From: Proteobacteria bacterium ST_bin11 | GTDB lineage: Bacteria; Pseudomonadota; Gammaproteobacteria; Methylococcales; Methylomonadaceae | Assembly (NCBI GenBank): GCA_002083615.1 | Contig: MSXO01000008.1 | Coordinates: 1 to 64,000 of the forward strand | Length of the DNA: 64,000 nt | Direction of reading: 5' to 3' | Shown: one piece after another, positions 34,438 through 42,080 of the stretch | Layout: each line of letters begins with the position of its first letter | Numbering within the stretch: position 1 is the first letter of the stretch | Notes under the pieces: generated by a model | Seen by the model: the letters and a program-made list of their open reading frames with translations, nothing else | Told to the model about the DNA's origin: nothing | Databases searched by the model: none | Made by a program: the position numbers and the translations under genes

Positions 34438-34869
34438 ATGAATTTTTGGGAAACTAAGACCCTAGCCCAAATGAGCACCGAAGAGTGGGAGTCGCTGTGC
34501 GATAACTGCGGTAAGTGTTGTTTGAACAAGCTGGAAGACGAAGACACCGGCGAAATTGCGTTTACCAGCGTGGCATGCGATTTGATTGATTTGGAAACTT
34601 GCCGCTGCACGCGTTATAGCGAGCGTTGCACATTGGTCCCGGAGTGTATCGATTTGAAGCAACACGACTTTGCCGAATATAACTGGTTGCCATCAACCTG
34701 TGCGTATCGCTTGTTAACCGACGGAAAACCCCTACCCATCTGGCACCCTTTGATTAGCGGCACTAGCGAGTCTGTGAAAGAGGCGGGTGTGTCTATCGGC
34801 AGTTATGCGATAAAGGAATCTCAAGTTACTGATCTCGAAGATCATATTATTGAATGGCTGCAGCCCTGA
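34438..34869 (+). CDS. YcgN-family cysteine cluster protein (UPF0260)
   Basis: 143 residues. The N-terminal WESLCDNCGKCCLNKLEDEDTG carries a C-x2-C-x2-CC cluster, with further cysteines in CDLIDLETCRCTRYSERC and the CxFxxx-type PSTCAYRLL. The family is widely conserved and probably binds a metal or Fe-S cluster; function is unknown. Located 4 bp after ftsX. Confidence 0.92.
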   Translation: MNFWETKTLAQMSTEEWESLCDNCGKCCLNKLEDEDTGEIAFTSVACDLIDLETCRCTRYSERCTLVPECIDLKQHDFAEYNWLPSTCAYRLLTDGKPLPIWHPLISGTSESVKEAGVSIGSYAIKESQVTDLEDHIIEWLQP

Positions 34870-34880
34870 TTTAGGGTCGG

Positions 34881-34918
34881 CTGTGCCGCCGGTAACCTGG
34901 GTTTGCCGGCGGCGACAG
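34881..34918. terminator. GC-rich hairpin between convergent genes
   Basis: CTGTGCCGCCGG and CCGGCGGCGACAG form a stem of about 12 bp with one bulge and a 13-base loop. No T-run follows, so it is a barrier-type hairpin at best. Confidence 0.4.
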
Positions 34919-34962
34919 GTGTGAAGTTCCGGGATTGCTTATCCCTTGGGTGTGACTATCGC

Positions 34963-35322
34963 TTATCCTTTGCCAGGTAACATGCCTACCGTACCCGGTT
35001 TTATCCGTTTACAGCTAACCACCACGTCGGCCTGACGGCATTTTACTTCTTGCGGATTGCTACAGGTATCGCAAACCGTATTGCCCGCACTCTTTATCTC
35101 ATCGACATGCCAGCCGTACCCCTGCGATTGGCAGAATTTTTTGCTGAATCTATCGATGTTATAGCTTTTGGAGGCATTTTCCTTGGCTTTACTCTCCACT
35201 TGGCAATGCTCGGGGGCCAGCGTATTCGCCATTATGTCTCGGTAAATATATTCGGTAGCCTGGACGGGGTTGGCAAACCATAGTGATACTAACAGCGTGC
35301 CGATAAAAGTCGTTTTCATCAT
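34963..35322 (-). CDS. Secreted cysteine-containing protein, function unknown
   Basis: 119 residues with a clear signal peptide (MMKTTFIGTLLVSLWFANPVQA). The mature part has six cysteines, including C-x2-C in VCDTCSN and single ones in HCQVE, FCQSQ, KCRQ and SCKR, which suggests three disulfides in the periplasm. No family recognised. The ATG follows the stop of the small membrane protein gene (35324-35509) at once, so the two are co-translated. Confidence 0.72.
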   Translation of the reverse strand: MMKTTFIGTLLVSLWFANPVQATEYIYRDIMANTLAPEHCQVESKAKENASKSYNIDRFSKKFCQSQGYGWHVDEIKSAGNTVCDTCSNPQEVKCRQADVVVSCKRIKPGTVGMLPGKG

Positions 35323-35323
35323 A

Positions 35324-35509
35324 TTAATCCTCGCGATTGCCGATGACGCGGATGTTCATCAAGCGATTTTCTTCGGCAATTTGGTCCTTGATGGGCGCAA
35401 ATTTCTCGTTTTCGCTCATTTTGACCGCCAGGATGGCCCCGACAACTACTGCGGTAACCAGCACCACATACAACACGAAGTTATCTTTTTCTTGTTTTAC
35501 TTCTGTCAT
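35324..35509 (-). CDS. Small single-helix membrane protein (paralogue of 7799-7993)
   Basis: 61 residues from the ATG at 35509, with AGAGGT ahead of it; the frame extends upstream but only this start gives a sensible protein. MTEVKQEKDNF, then a helix (about 12-29), then a charged tail ending GNRED. It shares the EV-QEKDNF-x-LY start and the GA-x-L-x-VK helix end with the protein at 7799-7993. Forms a two-gene unit with the secreted cysteine protein. Confidence 0.78.
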   Translation of the reverse strand: MTEVKQEKDNFVLYVVLVTAVVVGAILAVKMSENEKFAPIKDQIAEENRLMNIRVIGNRED

Positions 35510-35996
35510 GGATTTACCTCTTGTAATAATAAATCGGTCAGTGCCTAACCGAATTTGAATTGAAAAACCTGTTCGCCCTTTAGTCAGGGTCGGCACTGAT
35601 TTGCTGTCCCTCTAAGCCATTTTTTCGATCCCGATAGCGCACGCCAGAGCAAGATCGAAGATTGCGCTGAAAGTATTCAAAGCATCAGCCAGGGATTGCG
35701 TTACACCACCATATGAGTAGTCCCGGTCTGCAAAAAGATAGATTTAGGCATTGCCCGGCCCGCTTCATGGTAGCGAATCGAAACAATAAAAGAAATGAGC
35801 GGGCTTGTCAAACAAATATCGTATCAATATCATTTGCCTGATATGCTTCAGGTGCTTTATTCGAGAAGGTCAGCAAGAGGAATTTAGATTAGCGATAGAA
35901 TGCCGACCAAGTTGAAATTGGCGATTATCCTGGTAACCTCTAGCTTTAACTTTCCCTTGTCTCATCAATTTACTAACAGAAATAGAAAAATCTCAT
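35510..35996. other. Non-coding stretch
   Basis: No gene seen in 487 bases. An imperfect inverted repeat GCCCGCTTCAT/ATGAGCGGGC (35759-35804) with a long loop is the only structure I can point to. It presumably holds the promoters of the two divergent units. Confidence 0.4.
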
Positions 35997-36536
35997 ATGC
36001 AAACATTAACTAGAAAAATTAAAAAGAATGTGACGTTGATTTTTTTAGGTGCGTTCCTTACGGCACTGCACCCGGCTTGGGCGGAATCCGATAAGCAACT
36101 CCAGGAAAAAACCCTTAAGGCACGGGAACTGAGTCATCAAAAATCCATGGATCATTCTGCTCACATGAGTCCTGCTGACGAAACAGAAGGTTTTCGCGGC
36201 GTTTTTTATGGATATTTGCCTTGTAAGGAAAAAGATTGTGACGGTTTAAAATTAACTTTATCGTTGAAACAAAAGAACAATTATTTATTGGTAACCCAGT
36301 ACGCCAAAGCGTCTTCTAGAGAGTTTTACGAAAAAGGTAAGTACGATTGGGATGATAAAACCCGCATACTGTCCTTAACCTCCAACAAAAATGATCTTAA
36401 CCGCAAATTCAGTATTAAAGACGAAGGGACACTGATTCAATTGAATAGCGACGGCCTGCCGATGCTTGGTGATCAGGACGACTATACGCTGGCAAGAAGC
36501 GATAAATCAAAATCTCGGGAAGTGCATATTCATTGA
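35997..36536 (+). CDS. Exported NlpE-like N-terminal domain protein
   Basis: 179 residues with a signal peptide (hydrophobic stretch about 13-27, cleavage after PAWA). The region FRGVFYGYLPCKEKDCDGLKL matches the start of the NlpE/copper-homeostasis barrel domain, including its C-x4-C pair. A SMDHSAHMSP segment before it and a terminal REVHIH could bind metal. There is no lipobox cysteine at the signal end, so it may be soluble in the periplasm, unlike E. coli NlpE. Its flanks are non-coding, so it is probably monocistronic. Confidence 0.75.
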   Translation: MQTLTRKIKKNVTLIFLGAFLTALHPAWAESDKQLQEKTLKARELSHQKSMDHSAHMSPADETEGFRGVFYGYLPCKEKDCDGLKLTLSLKQKNNYLLVTQYAKASSREFYEKGKYDWDDKTRILSLTSNKNDLNRKFSIKDEGTLIQLNSDGLPMLGDQDDYTLARSDKSKSREVHIH

Positions 36537-36659
36537 TTGGTTGGGGCAAAATTTAGCCGGGACTTCAGTTCGACCGGCTAATCAAGCAGATAACGGTGAC
36601 CTGCTCAGCGTGGAAGCCACATACCGGTCTAAGAAAAACTTGTCGATGCCATGCGGTGT

Positions 36660-37205
36660 TTATACAGAGTGGTCGGTCTCTGACAAGTAGTGGTTTTTTA
36701 GCTTAACATAATGTTTTGCTGAATACTCCAAAAAGGCTTTTTCCGAGTCGGTCAAGGCTCGTATTTGTTTAGCGGGTGTGCCGACATACAAAAAGCCGCC
36801 TTCCAGTTTTTTGCCGGGTGGAACCAGCGACCCGGCACCCAACATCAGATAACCTCCCAGTTCGGCATCGTCCATGACAATCGCACCTATACCGATAAGG
36901 CAATAATCGCCTATCGAGCAGGCGTGCAAGACTGCTCGATGGCCGATAGTGACGCCTTTACCGATTACTAACGGATGGCCCTCCGGCGAATAGTCGCCGG
37001 CGTGGGAGACATGTAACACCGCGCCGTCCTGTACGTTAGTGCTATCGCCAATGGTGATGGCTTCAACATCCCCGCGTATCACCGTGGTTGGCCACACCGA
37101 CACATCCTCGCCGAGAGACACATTGCCAATCACAATGGCCGTGTCGTCGATATAGACGTTTTTGTCGACCTTGGGGTGTTTGCCTTTATATGTTCTGATT
37201 GCCAC
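36660..37205 (-). CDS. Gamma carbonic anhydrase family protein
   Basis: 181 residues of left-handed beta-helix with hexapeptide repeats. Zinc-ligand histidines sit in LHVSHAGDY, IGHRAVLHAC and neighbouring turns, as in the YrdA/PaaY group. Activity varies in this group, so the call is at family level. Divergent from the SPFH protein gene. Confidence 0.93.
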   Translation of the reverse strand: MAIRTYKGKHPKVDKNVYIDDTAIVIGNVSLGEDVSVWPTTVIRGDVEAITIGDSTNVQDGAVLHVSHAGDYSPEGHPLVIGKGVTIGHRAVLHACSIGDYCLIGIGAIVMDDAELGGYLMLGAGSLVPPGKKLEGGFLYVGTPAKQIRALTDSEKAFLEYSAKHYVKLKNHYLSETDHSV

Positions 37206-37285
37206 CGCAACTCCAGTTCTTTGCCATAATTAAAACGCGATATTACGCATTTAACCAATTCTTCTCCAGTTTAGTGAGGGTCGTA

Positions 37286-38296
37286 ATGGCATTTATAGAC
37301 GGAATCAAACGGCAACTCCGTTCGGTTATTGAGTGGGAAAATCCCGATCCCGATCTGTTGTTGGCACAATGGACCGAAAACGGCGACGAAATCAAAAATG
37401 CCTCCAAGCTAATCGTCGGTCCGGGGCAGGGCTGTATTTTTGTGTATCAGGGGCAGGTCAAGGCGATAATCGAAGAGCAATGCATGATCAATCTGGCCAC
37501 CGATAACGTGCCGTTTTGGACCACTATCAAGAAATTCATGCAATTTTTCGAGAGCGAGCATAAAGCCGGGATTTATTTCTTCCGCAAAACCAAGATTCTG
37601 GATCAGAAGTGGGGCACTACCTCGCCAATTAAATATCAGGATCCGAAATATCACTTCCCGGTCGCCTTAAAAGCTTACGGCAACTATAGCTATCAGTTAG
37701 CTGACCCAGGCGATTTCTTCGTGAATATTGTCGGTAGCCATACCCAAATGCGCATAGACGATTTCCGCAATATTCTCTCGGCGCGAATCATCAATCCCAT
37801 TTCAGATTACCTAGCGGAATGTCAGCATAGCTTTGCCGACATCGACGCCAACCGGGACGAAATAGCCCGGGGCATAGCCATTAAGCTGGCCATCGTGTTT
37901 CGTAAGCTGGGCTTTAGCATTAGCGACTTTCGCATCGAAGGTACCGATTTCGACGAAGACACCTTGCGCCGTATCAATCGTATCGCCGATCTGACCGCTG
38001 AAGCGCAAGCCGCGCAAGCGGTGGGTATGGATTATGCCAAGGTGCAACAGCTGGATGCCTTACGCGACGCAGCTCGAAACGAAGGCGGCGGCGCTGGTCT
38101 TGGCTTGGGGATGGGGGCCGGCATCGGCTTGGGGCAAGGCATGGCGCAATCCTTTAGCGCGACGACTAATCAGGCAGCTGCTGATAGCAATCAAACCGTC
38201 GCGAAATTGACCGAATTGAAGCAGTTATTCGAGGCGCAGCTGATTAACGAAGCCGAATACACTGCCAAGAAACAACAAATATTGGCTAAGTTTTAG
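37286..38296 (+). CDS. SPFH-domain protein of the YdjI/virion-core-like group with SHOCT tail
   Basis: 336 residues from the ATG at 37286 (MAFIDGIKRQL). The SPFH (band 7) part spans about 35-240, without an N-terminal membrane helix. A glycine-rich stretch (GGGAGLGLGMGAGIGLGQG, about 270-290) follows. The last 35 residues (LTELKQLFEAQLINEAEYTAKK) are a SHOCT-type domain. Related proteins carry a C-terminal zinc ribbon; here the zinc-ribbon protein is encoded as a separate gene one base after the stop, so the two probably act together. Role unknown; stress or membrane quality control is a guess. Confidence 0.85.
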   Translation: MAFIDGIKRQLRSVIEWENPDPDLLLAQWTENGDEIKNASKLIVGPGQGCIFVYQGQVKAIIEEQCMINLATDNVPFWTTIKKFMQFFESEHKAGIYFFRKTKILDQKWGTTSPIKYQDPKYHFPVALKAYGNYSYQLADPGDFFVNIVGSHTQMRIDDFRNILSARIINPISDYLAECQHSFADIDANRDEIARGIAIKLAIVFRKLGFSISDFRIEGTDFDEDTLRRINRIADLTAEAQAAQAVGMDYAKVQQLDALRDAARNEGGGAGLGLGMGAGIGLGQGMAQSFSATTNQAAADSNQTVAKLTELKQLFEAQLINEAEYTAKKQQILAKF

Positions 38297-38297
38297 C

Positions 38298-38969
38298 ATG
38301 GCTAATTGCGCGAGTTGTTCCGCACCTTTACCAGCCAACACGCAATATTGCAGCTATTGCCGGGTCCGCAACGATATTGACCTGCAAGGCAAGCACGACT
38401 ATCACGTCATCGACTCCACCTGCGAGCGCGTTTGTCCGGAATGCGAACAAAGTTTGCAGACCATTAGCCTGGATGCTGCCGGCTCCCTGCGGATAGAGCG
38501 TTGCGCCCATTGCTTTGGCTTGTTTTTCGATCCTGGTGAAATAGAAAGTTTGTTGGAGAGTGCGGTAGCGCCGGTCGTTACTGTGAATTTAGAGCTACTC
38601 AACAATATCAATCAGGATCGTTTTCCGCAGGATACCAAGGTTAAGTATTTGAAATGTCCGGTTTGCCAAGTTCTAATGAATCGGGTGATCTACGGCTACC
38701 GCAGCGGTGTCATTATCGATCAATGCAGAAGTCACGGCATATGGCTGGACGGCGGCCAAATTAGCCATCTGCTGGAATGGAAAAAGGCGGGTGGTCAGAT
38801 ATTAAATCAGCAACAAATTGCCGCTAAACAAGAGAAAGTCAGTTCCGAGCAATTTAAAAAAGCCTTTCGGAAAGACTATTCCATACCTCAACAAAGCCAA
38901 CGAGAGCAGGGCATCGATGGCGATTTAGTAGCGTCTGTAGCGGAAGTGATATTCAGAATTTTCGAATAA
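38298..38969 (+). CDS. Zinc-ribbon protein with two zf-TFIIB-type domains
   Basis: 223 residues. Starts with C-x2-C...C-x2-C (NCASCSAPLPANTQYCSYC), then two zf-TFIIB-like units: CPECEQSLQ...RCAHCFGLFFDPGE (about 47-85) and CPVCQVLMNR...IIDQCRSHGIWLDGGQ (about 115-160). The W-L-D-x-GE/GQ tail of each unit is diagnostic. Coupled to the SPFH gene. Confidence 0.88.
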   Translation: MANCASCSAPLPANTQYCSYCRVRNDIDLQGKHDYHVIDSTCERVCPECEQSLQTISLDAAGSLRIERCAHCFGLFFDPGEIESLLESAVAPVVTVNLELLNNINQDRFPQDTKVKYLKCPVCQVLMNRVIYGYRSGVIIDQCRSHGIWLDGGQISHLLEWKKAGGQILNQQQIAAKQEKVSSEQFKKAFRKDYSIPQQSQREQGIDGDLVASVAEVIFRIFE

Positions 38970-38979
38970 GTATTGGCCG

Positions 38980-39549
38980 CTATCCGCTTGCTGGCGCCAA
39001 CGCTGCCGGTAAAAAAAACTCCGCCACCAGCAGCGGTTGTCGATGAATGGCGTAAACCGTTCGACGTCCCCAAACCCCATCGTCAACACCTACCGCCGTT
39101 TGCACGCCTGGCGACCATATTCTGCTGTCAGCCCGACTAAATTGACGCTCTCGACGCTCCAAATCTGGATAGGCGAAAATCACCTCGCCTAACGGCCTCG
39201 TACCGAGATGGGATAGGTTGCGGTGAGCGATTTCTATGGTCGGTGCCGGCAGAACAGTGCGGGCCAGCACCAGAGGTACGCCATTAGCATGTAACAATAC
39301 TTCGCGGATCAATTGATAACGGCAGGGCGGCAAGTCCAATAAGCGGCATTCATCGATAAAAGCCGGCTTCCAGCGGTGAAACAACACTGTAACGCCGAAA
39401 CGCTTGCCATGAATTCCGCGTAGCCGTTTGGTCAGTGAGCCGGTTTCATTGAGCCAGGATTGCAGGGCGTTTGACAGTTGCCGTTGGCTGCTCTGTTCGT
39501 GGCATTTCCAGATTGGCGGGCGGCTGAATAAAAAACTTTTATCGGACAA
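38980..39549 (-). CDS. ubiC: Chorismate--pyruvate lyase UbiC
   Basis: 189 residues; converts chorismate to 4-hydroxybenzoate for ubiquinone. Family stretches: the REVLLHANGVPLVLARTVLP region and LGTRPLGEVIF, with the active-site arginine and glutamate; the C-terminal YAIHRQPLLVAEFFLPA is typical. Located 3 bp after recG on the same strand, so part of the rpoZ-spoT-ridA-recG-ubiC run. Confidence 0.92.
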   Translation of the reverse strand: MSDKSFLFSRPPIWKCHEQSSQRQLSNALQSWLNETGSLTKRLRGIHGKRFGVTVLFHRWKPAFIDECRLLDLPPCRYQLIREVLLHANGVPLVLARTVLPAPTIEIAHRNLSHLGTRPLGEVIFAYPDLERRERQFSRADSRIWSPGVQTAVGVDDGVWGRRTVYAIHRQPLLVAEFFLPAALAPASG

Positions 39550-39552
39550 GCG

Positions 39553-41640
39553 CTAAACCTCGGCGTAATGGCGGCTATGGCCGATCCAGCGCTGAATCAG
39601 CGGTTGAATGGCGGCTGGGTGCTGGCGATGGATAAACTGTGCTGCAGCTGGGATCTGTTCCAGCAAATCGCTGTCGCGGCTTAAGTCTGCGATTTTGAAC
39701 TGCATTTGCCCGGTTTGGCGCGTACCCATGACTTCGCCGGGTCCGCGCAACTCCAGGTCTTTCTCGGCGATCACAAAGCCGTCGTTGCTTTCTTTCAGGA
39801 TAGCCAGACGTTGCTTGCCGGCTTGCGAGAGCGGCGCTTGATAGAGCAGCAGACAATAGCTGTCCTGATTGCCGCGGCCAACCCGGCCGCGTAATTGATG
39901 TAATTGCGACAAGCCTAAACGCTCCGGGTTTTCGATGATCATCAGGCCGGCATTGGGCACGTCCACTCCCACTTCTATTACTGTAGTGGCAACCAGTAAA
40001 TCGCATTCGCGACTCTTAAAGGCTTGCATTACCGCGTCTTTTTCGGCAGCTTTCATCCGGCCATGGACCAGGCCGACTCGCACGTTCGGCAGGGCCTGGC
40101 ATAGATAGGCAGCGGTTTTTTCGGCAGCTTCGCATTGCAGAATTTCCGATTCCTCGATTAGAGTGCAAACCCAATAGGCTTGGCGTTGCTGCGCGACCCA
40201 ATGCTCGATCCGGCCAATGACCTCTTCCCGGCGTTCCGAGGAAATCACGCTGGTAGCAATGGGTTTACGGCCGGGCGGTAGCTCGTCGATGATGGAAATG
40301 TCCAGGTCGGAATATTGCAACATCGCCAGCGTGCGCGGAATGGGTGTGGCGGTCATGATCAACTGATGCGGTCTTAACCCACCATGCTGGCCTTTCTCGC
40401 GCAAGGCCAGACGCTGATGCACGCCGAACCGATGCTGTTCGTCGATAACAATCAAACCCAGCCTATGAAAATTTACACTATCTTGAAACAGCGCGTGGGT
40501 ACCAATCACGATATTGGTCGAGCCGTCGGTAAGGGCTTCCAAAGTAGCTTGCCGAGATTTGCCTTTTAATTGGCCGGTCAGAAACAGTACGGAGTGACCG
40601 GTCTCGGCAAACCACCGACTGAAGTTACGAAAGTGTTGTTCGGCCAATAATTCTGTTGGCGCCATGAGCGCGACCTGATAACCCGAATTGAGCGCCAGCA
40701 AACTCGCTAGCGCGGCTACCACGGTCTTGCCTGAGCCGACGTCGCCCTGCACTAAGCGCAGCATGGGCTGTGCTTGGCGGCAATCAGCTTCAATCTCAGC
40801 GCTAACCCGCTGTTGCGCAGCGGTGAGTTGAAACGGCAAACAATCCAGGAATCTATGTTTGGCGGCCAAGTTGATTTCAAAAGTCGGCGACTGCCAGCGC
40901 TTATAAGCTAATTTGCCTTGCAGCAGCGCCAGATGGTGGGCTAAAAACTCTTCAAAAACTAGGCGTTTTAGCGCGGGTAAAGAACCTTGGTCGACGATTG
41001 CCGCCGACAAATGCGGCGGCGGATTGTGCAAGGTTTGCAGGGCATCGATTAGTGACGGGTAAGCATGCTCCGCTAATAAACTAGGGGGCAGCCAGTCGGT
41101 GATCGCACCTTCACTCGCTAGGCATAGGGCCAAGGCTTGTTTAATGGCTTTGCGGAGCGCGGATTGGGAAAGGCCTTCGGTGAGGGGGTAAACAGGGGTT
41201 AATGTCGCTTCCAGCAATTGCTCGGACGCAGAGACGATTTTGTATTCCGGATGCACCATCTCCAGGCCGTTGTAACCATACCGAATATCGCCGAAACAGC
41301 CAAGTAGGGTGCCGGGTTTAAGTTGCTGGCTTTGTTGCACGGTGAAGTGAAAAAATCGCACCGACAAACTCCCGCTGTCGTCGGCGATGCGGCAAATCAC
41401 GCTAGGGCGACCGCGTTGGATCGTGTCGGTGAACTCTACATGACCGCAGACTAAGGTGGTCATTCCCGGTAGTAAGTGGGATATAGGCACGATGCGGCTG
41501 CGATCCTGATAACGCAAGGGTAGGTGGAACAACAGATCTTGCAGAGTGTGGATACCCAGCTTTTCTAGGCGGGCTGCGGATTGAGAACCGATGCCAGTCA
41601 GTACCGTGACAGGCTGTTTATGCGGTTCTGGATGAATCAT
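39553..41640 (-). CDS. recG: ATP-dependent DNA helicase RecG
   Basis: Branch-migrating helicase for stalled forks and Holliday junctions. 695 residues from the ATG at 41640 (a TTG one codon earlier is ignored). N-terminal wedge/OB domain (about 60-160), then helicase motifs: I GDVGSGKTVVA, Ia MAPTELLAEQH, II DEQHRFGV, III MTATPIPRT, VI QLRGRVGRG. Normal length and complete. Confidence 0.98.
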   Translation of the reverse strand: MIHPEPHKQPVTVLTGIGSQSAARLEKLGIHTLQDLLFHLPLRYQDRSRIVPISHLLPGMTTLVCGHVEFTDTIQRGRPSVICRIADDSGSLSVRFFHFTVQQSQQLKPGTLLGCFGDIRYGYNGLEMVHPEYKIVSASEQLLEATLTPVYPLTEGLSQSALRKAIKQALALCLASEGAITDWLPPSLLAEHAYPSLIDALQTLHNPPPHLSAAIVDQGSLPALKRLVFEEFLAHHLALLQGKLAYKRWQSPTFEINLAAKHRFLDCLPFQLTAAQQRVSAEIEADCRQAQPMLRLVQGDVGSGKTVVAALASLLALNSGYQVALMAPTELLAEQHFRNFSRWFAETGHSVLFLTGQLKGKSRQATLEALTDGSTNIVIGTHALFQDSVNFHRLGLIVIDEQHRFGVHQRLALREKGQHGGLRPHQLIMTATPIPRTLAMLQYSDLDISIIDELPPGRKPIATSVISSERREEVIGRIEHWVAQQRQAYWVCTLIEESEILQCEAAEKTAAYLCQALPNVRVGLVHGRMKAAEKDAVMQAFKSRECDLLVATTVIEVGVDVPNAGLMIIENPERLGLSQLHQLRGRVGRGNQDSYCLLLYQAPLSQAGKQRLAILKESNDGFVIAEKDLELRGPGEVMGTRQTGQMQFKIADLSRDSDLLEQIPAAAQFIHRQHPAAIQPLIQRWIGHSRHYAEV

Positions 41641-41683
41641 CAATAAAACGATGAGGCGAATTGAAGCGCCCTAGGGGGCCTAA

Positions 41684-42079
41684 TTAGCGGTTTTGGTTTT
41701 GCAATACCATCACGCCGTCCATTTCCACGCCAACGCCTTTGGGTAAAGCTGCCACGCCGATCGCAGCTCGGGCAGGGTACGGCTGGCTGAAATATTCGGC
41801 CATAATTTCGTTGACGGTAGGAAAGTTAGCCAAATCAGTCAGAAATACATTCAGTTTGACAAAGTCGTTGAAACTGCCGCCGGCGGCTTCGGCAACGGCT
41901 TTCAGGTTATCGAATACCCGGCGGATGTGCGCAGCGGTATCGCCGTCCACGACTTGCATGGTCGCGGGATCAAGCGGGATTTGTCCGGATAAATAAACGG
42001 TCTCGCCTACTTTGATGGCTTGCGAATAGGTGCCGATCGCTTGTGGTGCCAGCGGCGTAGAGATGATTTCCTTGTTCAT
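41684..42079 (-). CDS. ridA: RidA family enamine/imine deaminase
   Basis: 131 residues of the YjgF/YER057c/UK114 fold, hydrolysing reactive enamines from PLP enzymes. PQAIGTYSQAIKVG, LSGQIPLDP, and the active-site arginine in YPARAAIGVAALPKG are intact. Two bases downstream of spoT, the usual place. Confidence 0.96.
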   Translation of the reverse strand: MNKEIISTPLAPQAIGTYSQAIKVGETVYLSGQIPLDPATMQVVDGDTAAHIRRVFDNLKAVAEAAGGSFNDFVKLNVFLTDLANFPTVNEIMAEYFSQPYPARAAIGVAALPKGVGVEMDGVMVLQNQNR

Positions 42080-42080
42080 G

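Noticed and set aside
11102..35821. A shared 16-mer CTTGTCAAACAAATAT near 11102 and 35804
   Set aside because: In 64 kb one such match of AT-rich sequence is expected by chance about as often as not, and the flanks do not align.
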